From Xylocopa sonorina (lineage: Eukaryota > Arthropoda > Insecta > Hymenoptera > Apidae): a stretch of 64,000 nucleotides of DNA. Below, piece after piece: positions 34,201-47,200 of the stretch; the stretch's first letter is position 1; every line of letters begins with the position of its first letter. The stretch is taken from positions 11,102,501 through 11,166,500 of the forward strand of contig NC_135199.1 of the NCBI RefSeq assembly GCF_050948175.1, written 5' to 3'. The notes beneath the pieces were generated by a model, which ran no database searches, was not told where the DNA came from, and saw only the letters and a list, made by a program, of their open reading frames with translations. A program made the translations under genes and the position numbers.

Positions 34201-37200
34201 GTTCGATTGTCTATGTTAAAATATTCCGCGTGCCCCGGTTCCACGGATGGGGTCGCCCCGGTGATGGCGTGTGGACGGAAACTTTCCCTCTGTTTTCTGA
34301 AATGAAGTCCCGATGCTTACTTACTGCGAACTGCAAGTAGATTCGAGTTAAACTATGGAACGTGCACGTGATCCTGTCGGAGATTTAGCGACTCTAACCG
34401 AGTGGACAGTCGAACTTTAACTCGAGCTGAACGAGACCACTTTTGAGGGTTTCCATCTCATTTTTAAGGAAATTTTTACGGAATATTATAATACAATCAT
34501 TCAATCCCTATCGCCTATTCACACTCTAAAAAATGGTACGGAACGCACCTGTAAATATTCTTCCCTCCAGCAACACCATGGATGGACTCTCGAAACGCCA
34601 TCACTCTTCATCGGCTCCATCGAGGCGAAGGAACGCCGATTTCCACGATTGGCCACAATTCTCCCGGCAAAGTCAATAACTCACCCGGTTTACGGCACGT
34701 GGGCCAAGCAACCCTTTCCAAACACGTGTTACGCAGCGCGTAAAATTCGAGTAGCGCAAGCCAGGCCAACAAGACCGGGATCAGTTCCCGATCGCTGTTC
34801 GACCGACCAGCCGGAATTGGCCGCGGGCAAGCGGAGGCGTGGGGCCCAGGAAATTTGCCAAACAGCTGGGAACCGGTCGTTCCGAACGGGTGAAAGTGAC
34901 GATCGCCTGGCGAACGGGAATCCACGGCGTCGCCGACGACGTTTAATTGGACGATATTTGCCGAACGCGTGTAATCACCTGTTGCACCGGTGCGGAAGTG
35001 GTGTGCTAATAGGAACCAGACGAAATAAATTCTGGTTGTCCCTTTATATGATCCACTTCTTACATTTCACATTTTAATACCGTAAATAATCATATGTGTA
35101 TATTTTTGTTCTAAACACGAGTCTGATATCGTCAACAATAATAAATTTATTTGATTGCGAGTAACTGTCCAGGTAACAATTATACGACACGGTTGGTGTG
35201 AAGGGCGCGGATTAACTGACTGTCTGGCTTGAGTTCGCGGGGTGGCTCGAGTTCGCCCGAAAATTGGTGGGGAGTCCTACTAATGATCGAGTAGGGTGGT
35301 TTCCATGGTTGGAAGGGGAATGCAACTACTGTTTTTCTTCGTGAAAATCACGCTCTAAACTTTCCACTAACTTTTTCGCTAATCATCCCCCGAGCTTCGC
35401 CACCTGTTGACCATCCTCGCTAAGCACCCCGTGAAAGACCAGAAGAAACGGTTCGAAAGCAATCGCGGGGTGCAAAACAATTCGCTGTTCCCATCGAAGT
35501 GGCGCGGAGATTAGAAAAGGGCGTGGCGGTCGAGGGTGGGACAGGGGTGGTTGTCTGAAGCACGTCTACGTGTTGCTAGAGTAGACGTTAAGGGAAGTAT
35601 TTCTTAATTAGCGGCTCGCCTCGAACGAGGTGTCTCGGGGCAAGCCAGCCGCTCCCTCGATGCCGAGCCCCTGGCGAGCTCCTCGTAGATCACGATTTCC
35701 TCTAAGTGTCTTAGGTGCCTCAAGATCGATGGAAAAGGACGAGGTGCTCGCAAGGAACACGTTGCCACGATACGTTCCATATTAATCGTGTGATTTATGT
35801 GTACACTGAGGAAGATGTAGAAAGTGTCAGGGAGAAGGCTGCACGGGCTCTTTAAATAATGCGATACAGGGGGTGAACGATGGACAGTAATGCGTTAGCG
35901 TTTAGAGGTATTTTAGATCAAAATTCCGGTATCAGCTGGAACGAATCGAGCATCGCGAGCAAATGTAGCAAGATACCGGCCTGCTCAGTAAACGGAGATA
36001 CACTTGGCGGCCGTCAGGAAATAAATTGGTCGGGTTACGGAAATTACGAGCTCCGCGGGAGGAATTCGACGTAACCAGTATATTAACCAGAGAAAATCTA
36101 CCGGCTAACCAAGAGAAACTTTCCGATAGAATATATCTGTTTCGCGTGCGAAACATTAGCGATAGCGACGTCAGGAAACTGCAGTTAATAAACTCCGTAA
36201 CGGGTTGTATCGGTAATCATGCTATCAGACCAGTGAATTCGAACGAGAACGAAAAGAGAAATCGTGAGAAAAAGTGGAACAGCGGGGTAAGTTTAAAAGC
36301 TTTTAGATATATTGCCACTTAACCCTTTCTTATCTGAGGAAAGATAAAGTCGAGGACCTCGAACGCCTTTTCGGGGTGATGATCGTTAAAGTAATACATA
36401 TCGAATCTTATCAGCATCGCAATTAGTCTATCGTTTCATGAAGTGTTTCGAACACGAATTCCTAATGCCTCCGATACGAGAATTCAAACAGAAAACATTC
36501 CAACACTTGCTACTTATAATAAATTAATAATTGCCCGATGTTGGTCAATTATCATCACGGTCATTCCGTGAGAGACTCGAGCCTGCGTTGAAATCCTGAC
36601 AAAGACGCGATGCAGAATCAATTTCGACGATTGGAATCGAGGATCGATGGGAAAGGGCGAGTTAAGGGGGGCGCGATAATGAAAATCTATCCTTTCAATA
36701 TCTCCCCGATGGATATCGACGGAGGAAAAGGTACCGAGAGGCAGGGGGTGGAAAAAGCTACCGTCGAACGAGAAACGATCAGTCGTGTCGAAGCGGAAAA
36801 TGGAATGCAGCAGCTTTGTATTCAATTGTTTCGCCTAAATTTGTTTCGGACGAGGAGAAAAAAAAAGTTGCCTCGCTCGAACTCGTTGAAAAAGCGGAAA
36901 CCAGAAAAAAAAGAAGGTAAGATGAAAGAGCGAGCAAAGTAACTTTCCAGCAACTAATCAACCTATGCTAATCTTCCGGTAGAATTGAACGAAAACAGAA
37001 GCGAAGAGGAAGAGAAGAAATAAAACGCGCAAGTGGATGGGTAATGAATCGAGACACCCGGATTCTTCACCCTAGAACGTCTGTGGCGTCGAATGACTCC
37101 CGCTGAACGTGCGCACCCTATCGACTTCCGGTTCTGTTCCTTCTCGCTCCCTCATTTTTTTCCTCGACTTGATGGTTCGTGGATCGCGCGGCAATTTTGC

Positions 37201-37826
37201 ATATCGAGCGCCTACGGGCTATTATTTGAGCGTCGACACCGAAAAGCTCGTTTCCCCGGGCTCTCGATGATGGACAATCGATCAGCCGACGCTCACCGTC
37301 TCGTCGATGTGGCGAACCGTGAAACTTCCTTTCATAAACACTCGTTTATCCTCTCCGCTAGGCGAAACAAGCTCGCAGCTGCCTTCTTCTTCTCAATGTA
37401 AACCACTTAACGGAAACACTTTGCATTCGCCTCGATGGGGGTTGAGCGAATTTTCGTTGGTACGATGCTTTCTCAGTAACGAGACGGAGTTTGATTTTGC
37501 CTCTGGTCTACAAAAGGAATTCTTTTCGTGTGATTTCTAGATAAAGCCGATTGCAACAGAAAAGGAGAGTTTTAATATATTTCCCACTAGCAGAAGGGGA
37601 TAAGTATAACGATAAGGATCAACGAAGGAGATGTCCTCAGGAGAATCCACGGAGTGGACCAAAGGGTGAAAAAGGCGCGCGTCGCCGGTGTGCAGATTTT
37701 TTTTTCCTTTTTTAAGTCGAATACTTGGAGTTAACGATAAGGTCGTGCTGACGTCGCGATAAGGAGGCCCCGATTGGGGTGAGATCGCGTGCTCGACAGA
37801 ATACGGGCCACGAAACGTAACGTTAT

Positions 37827-37903
37827 CAGGGGCCGCACAACAGCCGCACTAAATTTTTTTCGCCGACAGTTCTACTTTTCGAACGATAACTTCGCGGCCC
37901 CTG
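37827..37903. repeat. 10-bp perfect inverted repeat, 57-base spacer
   Basis: CAGGGGCCGC at 37827-37836 and GCGGCCCCTG at 37894-37903. GTTATC lies just outside the left arm and GATAAC just inside the right arm. It could be a structured element or a factor binding pair. Confidence 0.7.
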
Positions 37904-39148
37904 CGCCCAATGTGCGGTGATCAACCTGATGCCCTCTTTGAATATTACGAAATTACACACACGCATAGACCTCGTCATTCAGCGCCTGTTATCAAATATT
38001 TCTGCTCGCGTATCTATAGATATGCAAAAGGAAACATTCTTCTCTGTCTAATTTTATGTAAATTAAAGAATACTTCCTATATATTACACGGAATAATTAA
38101 ATGCTTTCTCCCAGTATTGTTCGCAAGAAATATATTCTACATTTATTATGAGTGTTATAGATATGCTAACGATGGTGGTAAAGACACGGACAAAGTGTTT
38201 ACACAGCTGGCTACCGGTGAACTGTGATACGTCCGTTCCTGCTTGATAAATGTATTATTAGCGAATATTATTAAAGTTATTGAATTATCTAGCGAAGTTA
38301 CGCACGTAACCAAATAATTCATCTACCGGCTACGCATAATCGACTACACATACATTTGTTAATGCTTGTATGCGCGTCATCGCTGGCATAATTTATCAGA
38401 TGTTAACTTCTGACCAAGAGTATACGTGCTAGCGGAAACCAGGGGAACCGAGAAGCGACCATAAATATCGCAAAAAGCAAAAACACTATTACCTAGAATA
38501 CGCAAGTACCGATTTATGCGCTCCTACTGAGACACATATTTCGATTGTTTTCGCTAGCGAATTTAACAAGAGCAAAGGAGAGCGAATTACAGAGGGACGA
38601 AGAGATGTTGGCTCGCTACAAGAGAGAAAAGAAATTGCCCAGAAGCAATCTCTTGATGGATTTTTTGATTAAATGTCCCACGCAGCAAAGCACTCGCGGA
38701 GATGCATATTTTTATCGTGTAACATTCGATAATACCGCCCAACAATTTCCTTCCGGCTGTCTTTTGTGCACCTCTTTGCGTTGGAAGACGGTTCCGCTCA
38801 CTTCATTCGGAAGGAAATGAGTGAAACAGGTAGAATAAAAATATGTCGAATGTAATTGGCCACTTCCCTCTGGTAATCACGGTTAATTACCAATCTTCGT
38901 GAAAAGAAATAATTCAGAATCTGCAGATCGTAGCGTATCTCTCAACAATTTCCTTCTTTCTTTGAAAGCACTGACTACAGGTGAACGACAGCAATAACGA
39001 TGACAAAAAGTGTAGTGATTATATTCTATGAAATATTCACGATGATTCGTGCAAGTGACGGAGGTATAAAATTATATATTAAGTTTGAAAGTAGAATGAA
39101 GAAGATGCCTGGCCGTTATCTACGAACTTTTTGATCCATATCCCATCG

Positions 39149-39168
39149 GCCTCCGTGGCGCAATCGGC

Positions 39169-39205
<37 letters not shown>

Positions 39206-39222
39206 GAGCCCACCCGGGGGCG
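39149..39222 (+). tRNA. tRNA-Asn (anticodon GTT)
   Basis: 74 nt without intron. The acceptor stem GCCTCCG / CGGGGGC pairs with one G-T wobble and the discriminator is G. The anticodon arm is TTCGG-CTGTTAA-CCGAA with GTT at 39183-39185. The T arm is GGTGG-TTCGAGC-CCACC. The internal Pol III A box (TGGCGCAATCGG, 39156-39167) and B box (GGTTCGAGCC, 39201-39210) are intact. It closely matches the usual animal tRNA-Asn and should be functional. CCA is not encoded, as expected. A TATA-like AT stretch lies about 85 nt upstream. Confidence 0.97.
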
Positions 39223-39226
39223 TTTA

Positions 39227-39233
39227 TTTTTTT
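39227..39233 (+). terminator. Pol III terminator of tRNA-Asn
   Basis: T7 run starting five bases after the tRNA 3' end, the normal RNA polymerase III stop signal. Confidence 0.85.
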
Positions 39234-41989
39234 CATTATTTCTTGATGAACAAATTCATCGTTTACAATACTTATTTTCAATGTTGTACACGATATAAAG
39301 CTTATTTTAATCAATTATAGGTATATAAAGTTCGTTAAATTTTCAGTCAAATATCCATACACACATGGACGTGTTACTTGAAGATATTTAAATATTTAAT
39401 AATAATATATTAGAAAGGAATTGTTATTGTAATTTTGTTTTTGAAGAAGTTAACAATTTTGAAGAAATGCCTACAAATTTAACAACAATAATACTGACAA
39501 AATATCGAAATTATTTTGTGCAATTGTAAGCGCATGTTGAATCATAAACTTACTGCTATTTTATTCGTAGTATGAACGCTATTTTATTAATAAAAAGTAA
39601 TTTTTTAATGTTACTTGCACTGCGAGGCAAATAGTTCCACCAGTTTCCACTAGGTGTCCACGAAGTACTACGTGTTCTCGCGTTTGAAGTTAGACGACCA
39701 ATGTAATATCCCGGAGCAGGAAAGTCGTCTCGGCAGTCATTCAGTGGGAGTACTACTGATCGATTTAGCAGATGATGAATGTCGGAGATGATCCCTGATT
39801 AAACTCCGCTCCCTGACTTCCATCAATCGCAACGACGGTTGTCAGTGGAAATTCTGATGCTAAATTTTTATTTTTTTAATTAATTTTCAAAACTGAACAG
39901 CATTCTTCCTAGTTACATTTTAAATGCAACTTCGAATCTATCTTTTTAACTACAACAAATTATCTGATGGACTTACTCTTTATAAGCATTAGAATTTAAA
40001 AAAACACATACACATGTGTAATGTACATGTACGTTTCCTGTTTCAATCGACAAATGCCATCGATTTCCTCGTAAAGTGCACACGTAAACTTCCGAAAAGG
40101 ATCGGGCACGATAAGATTTGTCGAAAACTTCTTAACGAAAAACAGCGGCGAGGTAACAAGGAAGTAGTTACCGATCGATTGGTCGGCGTAAAGAAGGGTG
40201 GTTGAAGGAGGAAGGGGTTGCGGAACAGGGTCGAAACGATGCAAAGCAACTCGACAAGTTCGAGTACCGCGGGAGGATATGTCAGATTCGTCGGTCTGCG
40301 AATTTGTCGCCGCAGTATTACAGGTTATGGGTGCACGCTTCCGACCTCATTTAACTTTCAACTGCGTCGAGGACGTCGGCGGCTGTACAAGCGCGAAGCA
40401 TCTGCCGCTGGCGCGTGTTGGAACTCTGTTTTACTCGAGCCACCCCGTTCCACCGACTATCCCCTACTGCTGCCCCTCTTCCCGGCCTCCTACTACGAGG
40501 CGCCACTGTTTCGCCCGTGATAACCCGTAGATCGAGGAGCACGTGCGTATCAGGTTCGACACGTTCTGGAAATGGGAGTACGTGAACCCGGAGGGGACGA
40601 AGGAGGCGGGGAAAAAGGCACGCAGTTAGATTAGAGAATGTATCGCCGGAGGGGCGTTAAGTGGAACCGTGCGCGTTTCGAAAATGAGACCAGAGACCCC
40701 ATTATCCGAGATTCGAGGACGGATTTTTCAGGTGCAGATTAGGAAATTGACTCGGGACCGGGATGGCTAGATATTATGTCGCAGATGGGTAACGGGATAG
40801 AGCGCAGGCGAGCGCCATGTTGGAATATTAGGCTTAGAAGGGTCTACGGAGGAGGCGGATGACTGGGATTGGCGAAGGTAGCGGTCTGGCGAACTCGAGG
40901 ATCCCACGGTCTTGGGAAATTCGATCGGCTTTCGTCGATTCTCCCTTTCTATAGAGATAAGGGAGGGTATCGTTGATACGATAGTTTTTTAAATGGAGTC
41001 GGAGGGCGAAGTGAGGAATTTAAATTGGGATAGAGGAAGTTTAAAGTGGATCTATCGGAAACGAGATTTGGGGATAATGCTTCTGAAAGTTGATGGGAGG
41101 AGCGAGTGACTACGACTGCACTGCAATAAGAGAAACAGATTCGAAAACTGAACACATTGCGACAAAACTGAAACCGAAACCAATATACACTCGTTTTAAA
41201 TCAACTGAAAAACAGAAATACCGAGAAATATCGGTACCGTTGGTAGAAACGTTAAATAACTATAAAACATCCGTAACTGTTATGCCAAAAATGAATACTA
41301 AAACCCAAACATACACAAAAATAATGAAACAGAAACTACGTAGTTATAGGTAGGATAAAAATCCCCTCTCACAATGTCTCTTTTTACAAAGAATAAAAAG
41401 ATAAAACGAAGTACCAAACAAAAAAAAGGAAAAAATAAAATACCCTTCCAAGGTAGGTGGCAAAGGGACCGTATTTAATTAAGAAAAATTAACCTCCTAT
41501 AACCTCGACCCTTTAGCTGCGGCGTCGATCGATACTAATTTACCCTTTACTTCAACGAGGGTGAATATTTCGGGCGGAAAAAAGACAAAGAGCAGAGCCG
41601 CCCGAAGGAAGTGGCACGCGAAGGTGGAAAGTCATTACCGCGACAAAGAAGATCGTGGGGGCTGATCGAGACCGGTTCGAGAAGCCTATCGGTTCACCGC
41701 AGCCGGAATCTGGGAAGCCTCTAGCTGTTTGGTGGCACAGCCCTGAAGAACGCGGGCCATCGCCCCTACACCTTTTGTGTCCGTTCTCACGAGACAGCCC
41801 CTCGAGATCGCGCGAGCTATAGGCGTGCTAGTTCCACGTTGTGCTTCGACTCCCCGAGTTCGATCAACTTACCAGCGCCGTTTGCTCGTATTTCGACGAC
41901 CACTTACCGTTTCAAGGGAGGGAAAAAATCAAGCTGATAGAGTAATCGATCCCTTGTGGTTTTCGAAAGGGCGCGGTTGCTAACATATT
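39234..41989. other. Gene-free stretch right of the tRNA
   Basis: AT-rich to about 40000, then GC-richer. 41100-41460 is strongly A-rich on the plus strand. Open frames overlap on both strands without domains. No gene is supported. Confidence 0.5.
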
Positions 41990-42006
41990 TGACGTCAGTG
42001 ACGTAA
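41990..42006 (+). promoter_or_regulatory. Two adjacent CRE sites, with initiator-like TCAGTT downstream
   Basis: TGACGTCA (41990-41997) is the full palindromic CREB site; TGACGTAA (41999-42006) is a near-perfect second copy one base later. TTTTCAGTTG with the insect initiator TCAGTT lies at 42042-42047, about 45 bases on. Together this resembles a cAMP-responsive promoter firing to the right. The motifs are read directly; promoter function is inference, and no recognised coding exon follows in the window. Confidence 0.4.
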
Positions 42007-43383
42007 GATTCAACTGAACGACCGACCTAGCTTACCAGTTTTCAGTTGCGATCGTGTGATCTACGAATGCAAAGTGTTCGCAGAACGAGGTGTTCGAGGC
42101 AGTTGCATTACAAAGCCCAGCCTCCAGTATCTTTCGGAACAATTGAACGTGTCGTTTTAAGAGCAGAGCGTTTGCCACGAGAGAGAGTCAATAAAACGGT
42201 CCTCTCGATCGCTTGATAGCGAGGTTTCCCTCGTTTGATCCCGCGGGAAAATTTCACGCTCGAACGGTTCAACGGTCGACGACCGATCCTCCTTGTTTTT
42301 CGACGTCTCCTGCCCCGGCTAATTTGCACTTGGAAAGATCCCCGAGATCGGGGAAAAGAGATCAGAACCGCGGCGGGACAACGAGATTATCGGGCGATCG
42401 GCTCGTTTCCTGGTTCAGCGGCTCGATAATACGATCATCTTGCTCGCGGTAGCTGGAGGATTCAGATTTTCCGCAGATCCGAGCCCTTTCTGATGCGACC
42501 GCCTCGACTGCCGGACAAAATAGCGGGAAATTAAGGGAAGCTTGTCTTCCTGTCTACGACATTCGATCAGAGAACAGTCTGATCGCGAGATCGCTTTATA
42601 CGCCGCAGACTTCATAGGTGATCGAGGAAATTGATAGTCAACGTTTCAATGGCATTATTTTCGGTTAGGTTGAATCGTAAATTCCGTATAAACGATCCCT
42701 GGTCGAACGCTAAAACAGTTAGAGGAAGATGGAAAAACGGGGAAAAATGGAAAGTTAATAGGTGGAACAATTTGTAAATAACGAGACTAATTTCAGCCCA
42801 ACGAGGGATGAGAAAATACGAACAACCAGAATCTGTCTTGAACGAAGCAATTCTGATTCCCAGCGGTCCTAGGTCGTAACTGTATTTTTAGTCGGCCGTA
42901 AAACGTGGAAAACAATAATTCTGTCGGAGCGTTTCCTCGAAGGTGGTCGTGGAAATGACTTTAATCGGCGTCTCGAATCCCGCGGGCTGTTCCAGCGCCC
43001 CCCTCCCCCCGGGATACCATTATCGTAAATTAGCTCGCTTCAAAGTTGCTTCAAACAGCGAGAGTGGGCTTATTGTTGGGCCGGCCCATCCCGGGGTCGT
43101 TGTCTTAATTTCGTTCTAGTTTCTTTGTGCGCATGCAGGAACTAATTATCGATACTTGGCAAGTTTCCAAACTCCCCACAATGCCTCGTTACTTATATTC
43201 CCTGTTAAATTTATTACGCGAAAACGCTTGAATGGGCGGGGGTAGGAATTTTTCCAATGACTACTTGTAAAGGTAAGCAAACCGGAGGATACGTGAGTGG
43301 AGTTCGAGGAGGTTTCATTCGATTGGTTCGTTTGTTCGTTAATCTGGACCGTGTGCGCGATAAAACGTGAAAATAAAAATCTA

Positions 43384-43600
43384 CAGGGTGTACCAGAAAG
43401 TTTGTGCGGCCTGGCAAGTGCGAATTTCTAAAGCCCGATGTGCTTACTCGATTGCCTCGGTGCAAAACTTTTCGATCCATTCCAGTATATCGTTAAAGAG
43501 ACCAACCATCTCTCCGACATCCGAAAAAGGGAAGAGAAAGGTTGTTTCCCAAATGCGCGCTACAACATAGCCGTTTCCCCAGCGCTACACAAGAGACATC
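43384..43600 (-). mobile_element. Possible decayed mariner-like 3' end
   Basis: A TA dinucleotide (43382-43383) is followed by CAGGGTGTACCAGAAAGTTT, which resembles a mariner-type terminal repeat. Reading away from it on the minus strand, broken frames end about 40-60 bp from the repeat; one contains ERW, the tripeptide often found near the C-terminus of mariner transposases. No opposite end was found and the frame is broken. This is a weak call. Confidence 0.25.
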
Positions 43601-44229
43601 GACGCCATTCTCGCTCCATAAATAGTCTCTCCGGTGGCCGTCCAACCAGAAAGCTGCAGTTTGATCTGTATCTGGCTCTCGTTCTCGTCTGTTCAACGTT
43701 CCCATTTCACGGAACGACAAAAATTGCGAAAGCGAGACCCATCGCATCCCCTGACGCGAGTCGAGACTCCCCAACCGCGTTACCGACAAATACCAAGCCC
43801 GACGAAGTCGTCGTCACGTGTGCAGTTCGGTTCAGATAAGACGGAAGAGGGTTGTACGGGTGTGTGGGTGGTTAGGCGAACGGAGAAAAAGCGAAGAGGG
43901 TTCCGACGAGACGAGAACGAAGGCAGTTTGCTCCGGTGGCTTAAGAGGCCGTTGGCTTCGTCCAGCCAGGAATCCAGAAGGTGCCGAGCAGTGCCAACAA
44001 ATTGAGTTTGGACGCTTCGAGAGCTTTCCCGCTGGCCTCCGCGCCGCTCGTTCTATGGATTTTTCCCGAGGGTCAATGGGAACGCTCGAACTCGATCCCC
44101 CTCGGACTACGATAAACGTTCCCGCGTGGCCAGGCTTCTTCGCGCCCCCGCGGGAGAAACGAACTCGAGATAGCCTCTCCTGGCGATATCGACACCGGCA
44201 CGCTACCACCTTCGCTCTTGCGTAATCTA

Positions 44230-44248
44230 CCCCCCCCCCCCCCCCCCC
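44230..44248. repeat. C19 homopolymer
   Basis: Nineteen C in a row as assembled, directly after a stop-poor GC-rich stretch. The length is likely uncertain, as with other mononucleotide runs. Confidence 0.95.
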
Positions 44249-47200
44249 GTCGTTCTAATATCGAGGAAGGAACTCCGAATCCAGGAACGCTCGTAGCTGA
44301 GGAACGTATCGGGGAATTGGATGTTACGCCCGGAGATTGCGGCCTCGTGGACGTTGGGCAATGTATTCTGGCTACCCTCGCCGGGTGGTGAAATTAAGGA
44401 AATGCGAGGTGTACGATCCGAGGAGATGGTCATTCTGATGATATATTTCAGAAAATTCTCAAAGAAGAACACCGACAAGAAAGAAAAAGTAAATTTCCTC
44501 TTTACGTAAGAAGAGGGATGATACAAGGGTATTGAACAGTCTCGAAGTGTAAAGCGCAGCGAACACGTATCAGTATCCAAGACTACGGGCGCACGAAGTC
44601 AAAGTGTTACACCCGACTGGACTGTATCTCGTCTTGAAGCAAGGAACTTACCCCTTTATCTGTTCCACCGTTAGAACCACGTGAACGCCACTCATCAACG
44701 ATGCAGAGAGTTTGCCTGTTCCGCAGATAACGAGATGAACTTTCGGCTACTCTGCAGGTAGTCTAGGTGATACATGGATCATTAGGGAAACTAGTCCCAC
44801 GGTTATCATCGGCCTGGCTTGATAATCTCGGGTGCACCGACATTCGTTTAACTCCGTCCCTATCGGGGATCGCCTTCCGTGGTCTCCCTTTTCTTGTTGC
44901 GATAAAGAAACGCCGGAAGTGGTAGGTTGACGCCGAAAGAGGAGCAGGGGGAGGAGGAGGAGGAGGCACGAGGATAAATCAAAAGTAGAACGAGCTGGAC
45001 TTGCCGAAAGAATTTTCACCAAGGACGATGAAAATATTAGGGAAATGGGAAAAGAGAATAAAAAAGAAGATGAGGTATGGAAGCGCAAGAAGCGCACGGT
45101 GATTAAATTAAAAATGAGAAAAAGCTAGAGCGGAATGCAGCGAAGAACGAGTTAATAAATAAAAGGTTCACACGACGATGAAAAATTCCTGGATGAGATC
45201 GCTACAGCAAAAAAGAAACAAATAAACGTCTGTTTACAATAGATATTAAGTAAAAAAAGCGGAAAACCTAGATAACCATAAAAAGCATCCAGAAGGGGAT
45301 TAACCGCGTAATTGCGCACAGTTGTTCGAGCGTCCGCCGCGTAATTAACGCACCCTATTAACACCTATATACACAACCTCGACTAGGATAACTAAAAACG
45401 GGTTAGAATTATAACACGCTAACGCTCAGAAGCTTCTTTGCAGACCTATTACAACGAATCCATATAAAAAAACTGCATCATAATATACTGAGCATTATAA
45501 AGTATCTTCCATAAACATCGTAAAAAATAATTTCATACGCCACATTCGTAAAAAAAATTCTTTCGTAAATCTGTCACCATATGTGTACATGAAAATTCAT
45601 CGTATCGTCCTCCGCGAAATTTCCATTTACCACGGAAGAGTCGCGCAAAAATAATTCCGCAGGAAGTGATAACTGTCAAAACACGGCCGAAATCCATCAG
45701 TGGGACGTCGTTATTAATAACCAAAGTGAGTTCCACGCTCTCTCGTCCCAGTTCTCGTCAATTACGAAGTTTCCGATAAAAGGAAACGAAATAATTGTTG
45801 TTACAGGTCGATAGCTCGCCGTTCTGCCCGGTAATTTTAGCGCCGCCCGGCGAAGAACTCGAAGCCAGCCTCGTTCTAATTTCGATTCCACTGTTTCCTC
45901 CGATACGAGCCGGCGCGAATGAACAAAAACGGGAACTACCCCGGGGAACCCAACTCGAGCGCGAGTGTTCCTCTTCCTCTTTCGGGCGCTTCCGGTCCCC
46001 GCGACGCTCCGCGAAAATTTTCGCCATCCACCGTTAGGAAACACGCGAGTTGATTTTCACGAAACTTTGGGTATTTCCCACAGTTAAATCATTTAAAAAT
46101 TATTCTACGCCTGTCTTCTTCCCCTGTGGATAATCGTTACCATATCGAAAGGGTGGCGATGAAAATTATGCGAGCATTAACGTAACTAAATACCTTTGAT
46201 GAAAGTAAATATTTGATTAGGATCCTGGGAAGGGGACGGATGCAATTTACGGCCCGTAAGATATTAAAACGATCTGAAATTTTCTGACAAGCACCAGAGA
46301 AAAATTCAGAATACCAAACGCAACGAATGACGAATAAATTTGTAGGTTATTCTAATTTTGATGGATCGATTCCAGGATGATCTCCAGGGCTCTCCGAGTG
46401 CCCTCGAGACTCGAGATTTCATAAGAGTTGCATTACAGGGAATAAAGAATGCGTGGAAAAGAAGGAAGAAGCTCCATCTCATCGTCTCGAAGGACGGCCC
46501 TACTTCAGCTAGCCATGAAATAATTATGACCTGCTCATCCTTTGCCCTGCCGAATTCATTCGACTTCAAATGTCCTCCTTCAATGTTAAAAGGATCCCAA
46601 CTTCGACTTTTAAATCAACGTCTCTCAGCTACCTCTCTGTTCGACAAGACGTTTCTACGCGACCGTTACCCTTATCGTCTATGTAGCGTTCGCAATTCGT
46701 CGAACAGAGCCAGGACGGGGTAGAAATTGCCCGACTCGCGAGTGAATTCCATCCACGATTCCGGCATCGACCCGAACACCTAATCATTTCGCGGATTATT
46801 CGCGCCTTAATGCACGCGATGGAACTACCTGGCGAATTATTTCCGTTCCAGGCCACGCTTTAAACCCGGACACGGTGAAAACTCGAGCCGCCATTGTCTC
46901 CCGAACCTTCGAGTCGGAGTTTCGTCGAATAAAACACACCGGTCGTAGCCTGGATCAATTATTCTCAGCGGCCACGAAGAAATAGGATCCACGAGGGCTC
47001 GCGAGCCCTGCGCCTGACAAGTGATTAATTCTTTCGACGGCGCAAGAAGCGCCCCTGCGCCAGAGGATCCCTAAGAACCCGAACGATCCGGGATATTCGA
47101 GCTACCGTAGGCTAACGCCAGGATTTGCCCGATTTATTAAACTTTCCTTACGAATCTCGCCCAAATTCGTGTTGCCATTCCCCTTTCCTCGGCATTAAAG

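Larger units (their letters stand above)
23703..39148. other. Gene-free stretch upstream of the tRNA
   Basis: Over 15 kb with only short or domainless open frames. Visible items are the G19 run (28228-28246), purine-rich patches (30585-30680, 36610-37030) and the inverted repeat at 37827-37903. I see no RNA gene or intact mobile element. Confidence 0.55.

Noticed and set aside
39647..39660. CCACTAGGTGTCCA, similar to a CTCF site, near the tRNA
   Set aside because: Two core positions differ from the consensus, and a single near-match is expected by chance in this length.
44652..44751. 100-nt minus-strand exon candidate ending in GGG|GTAAGT
   Set aside because: The acceptor side has a poor polypyrimidine tract and there is no partner exon.
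44747..45130. Open frames on both strands with Lys/Glu-rich plus-strand reading
   Set aside because: Purine-rich DNA with GGA repeats gives such frames; there is no start codon or domain.
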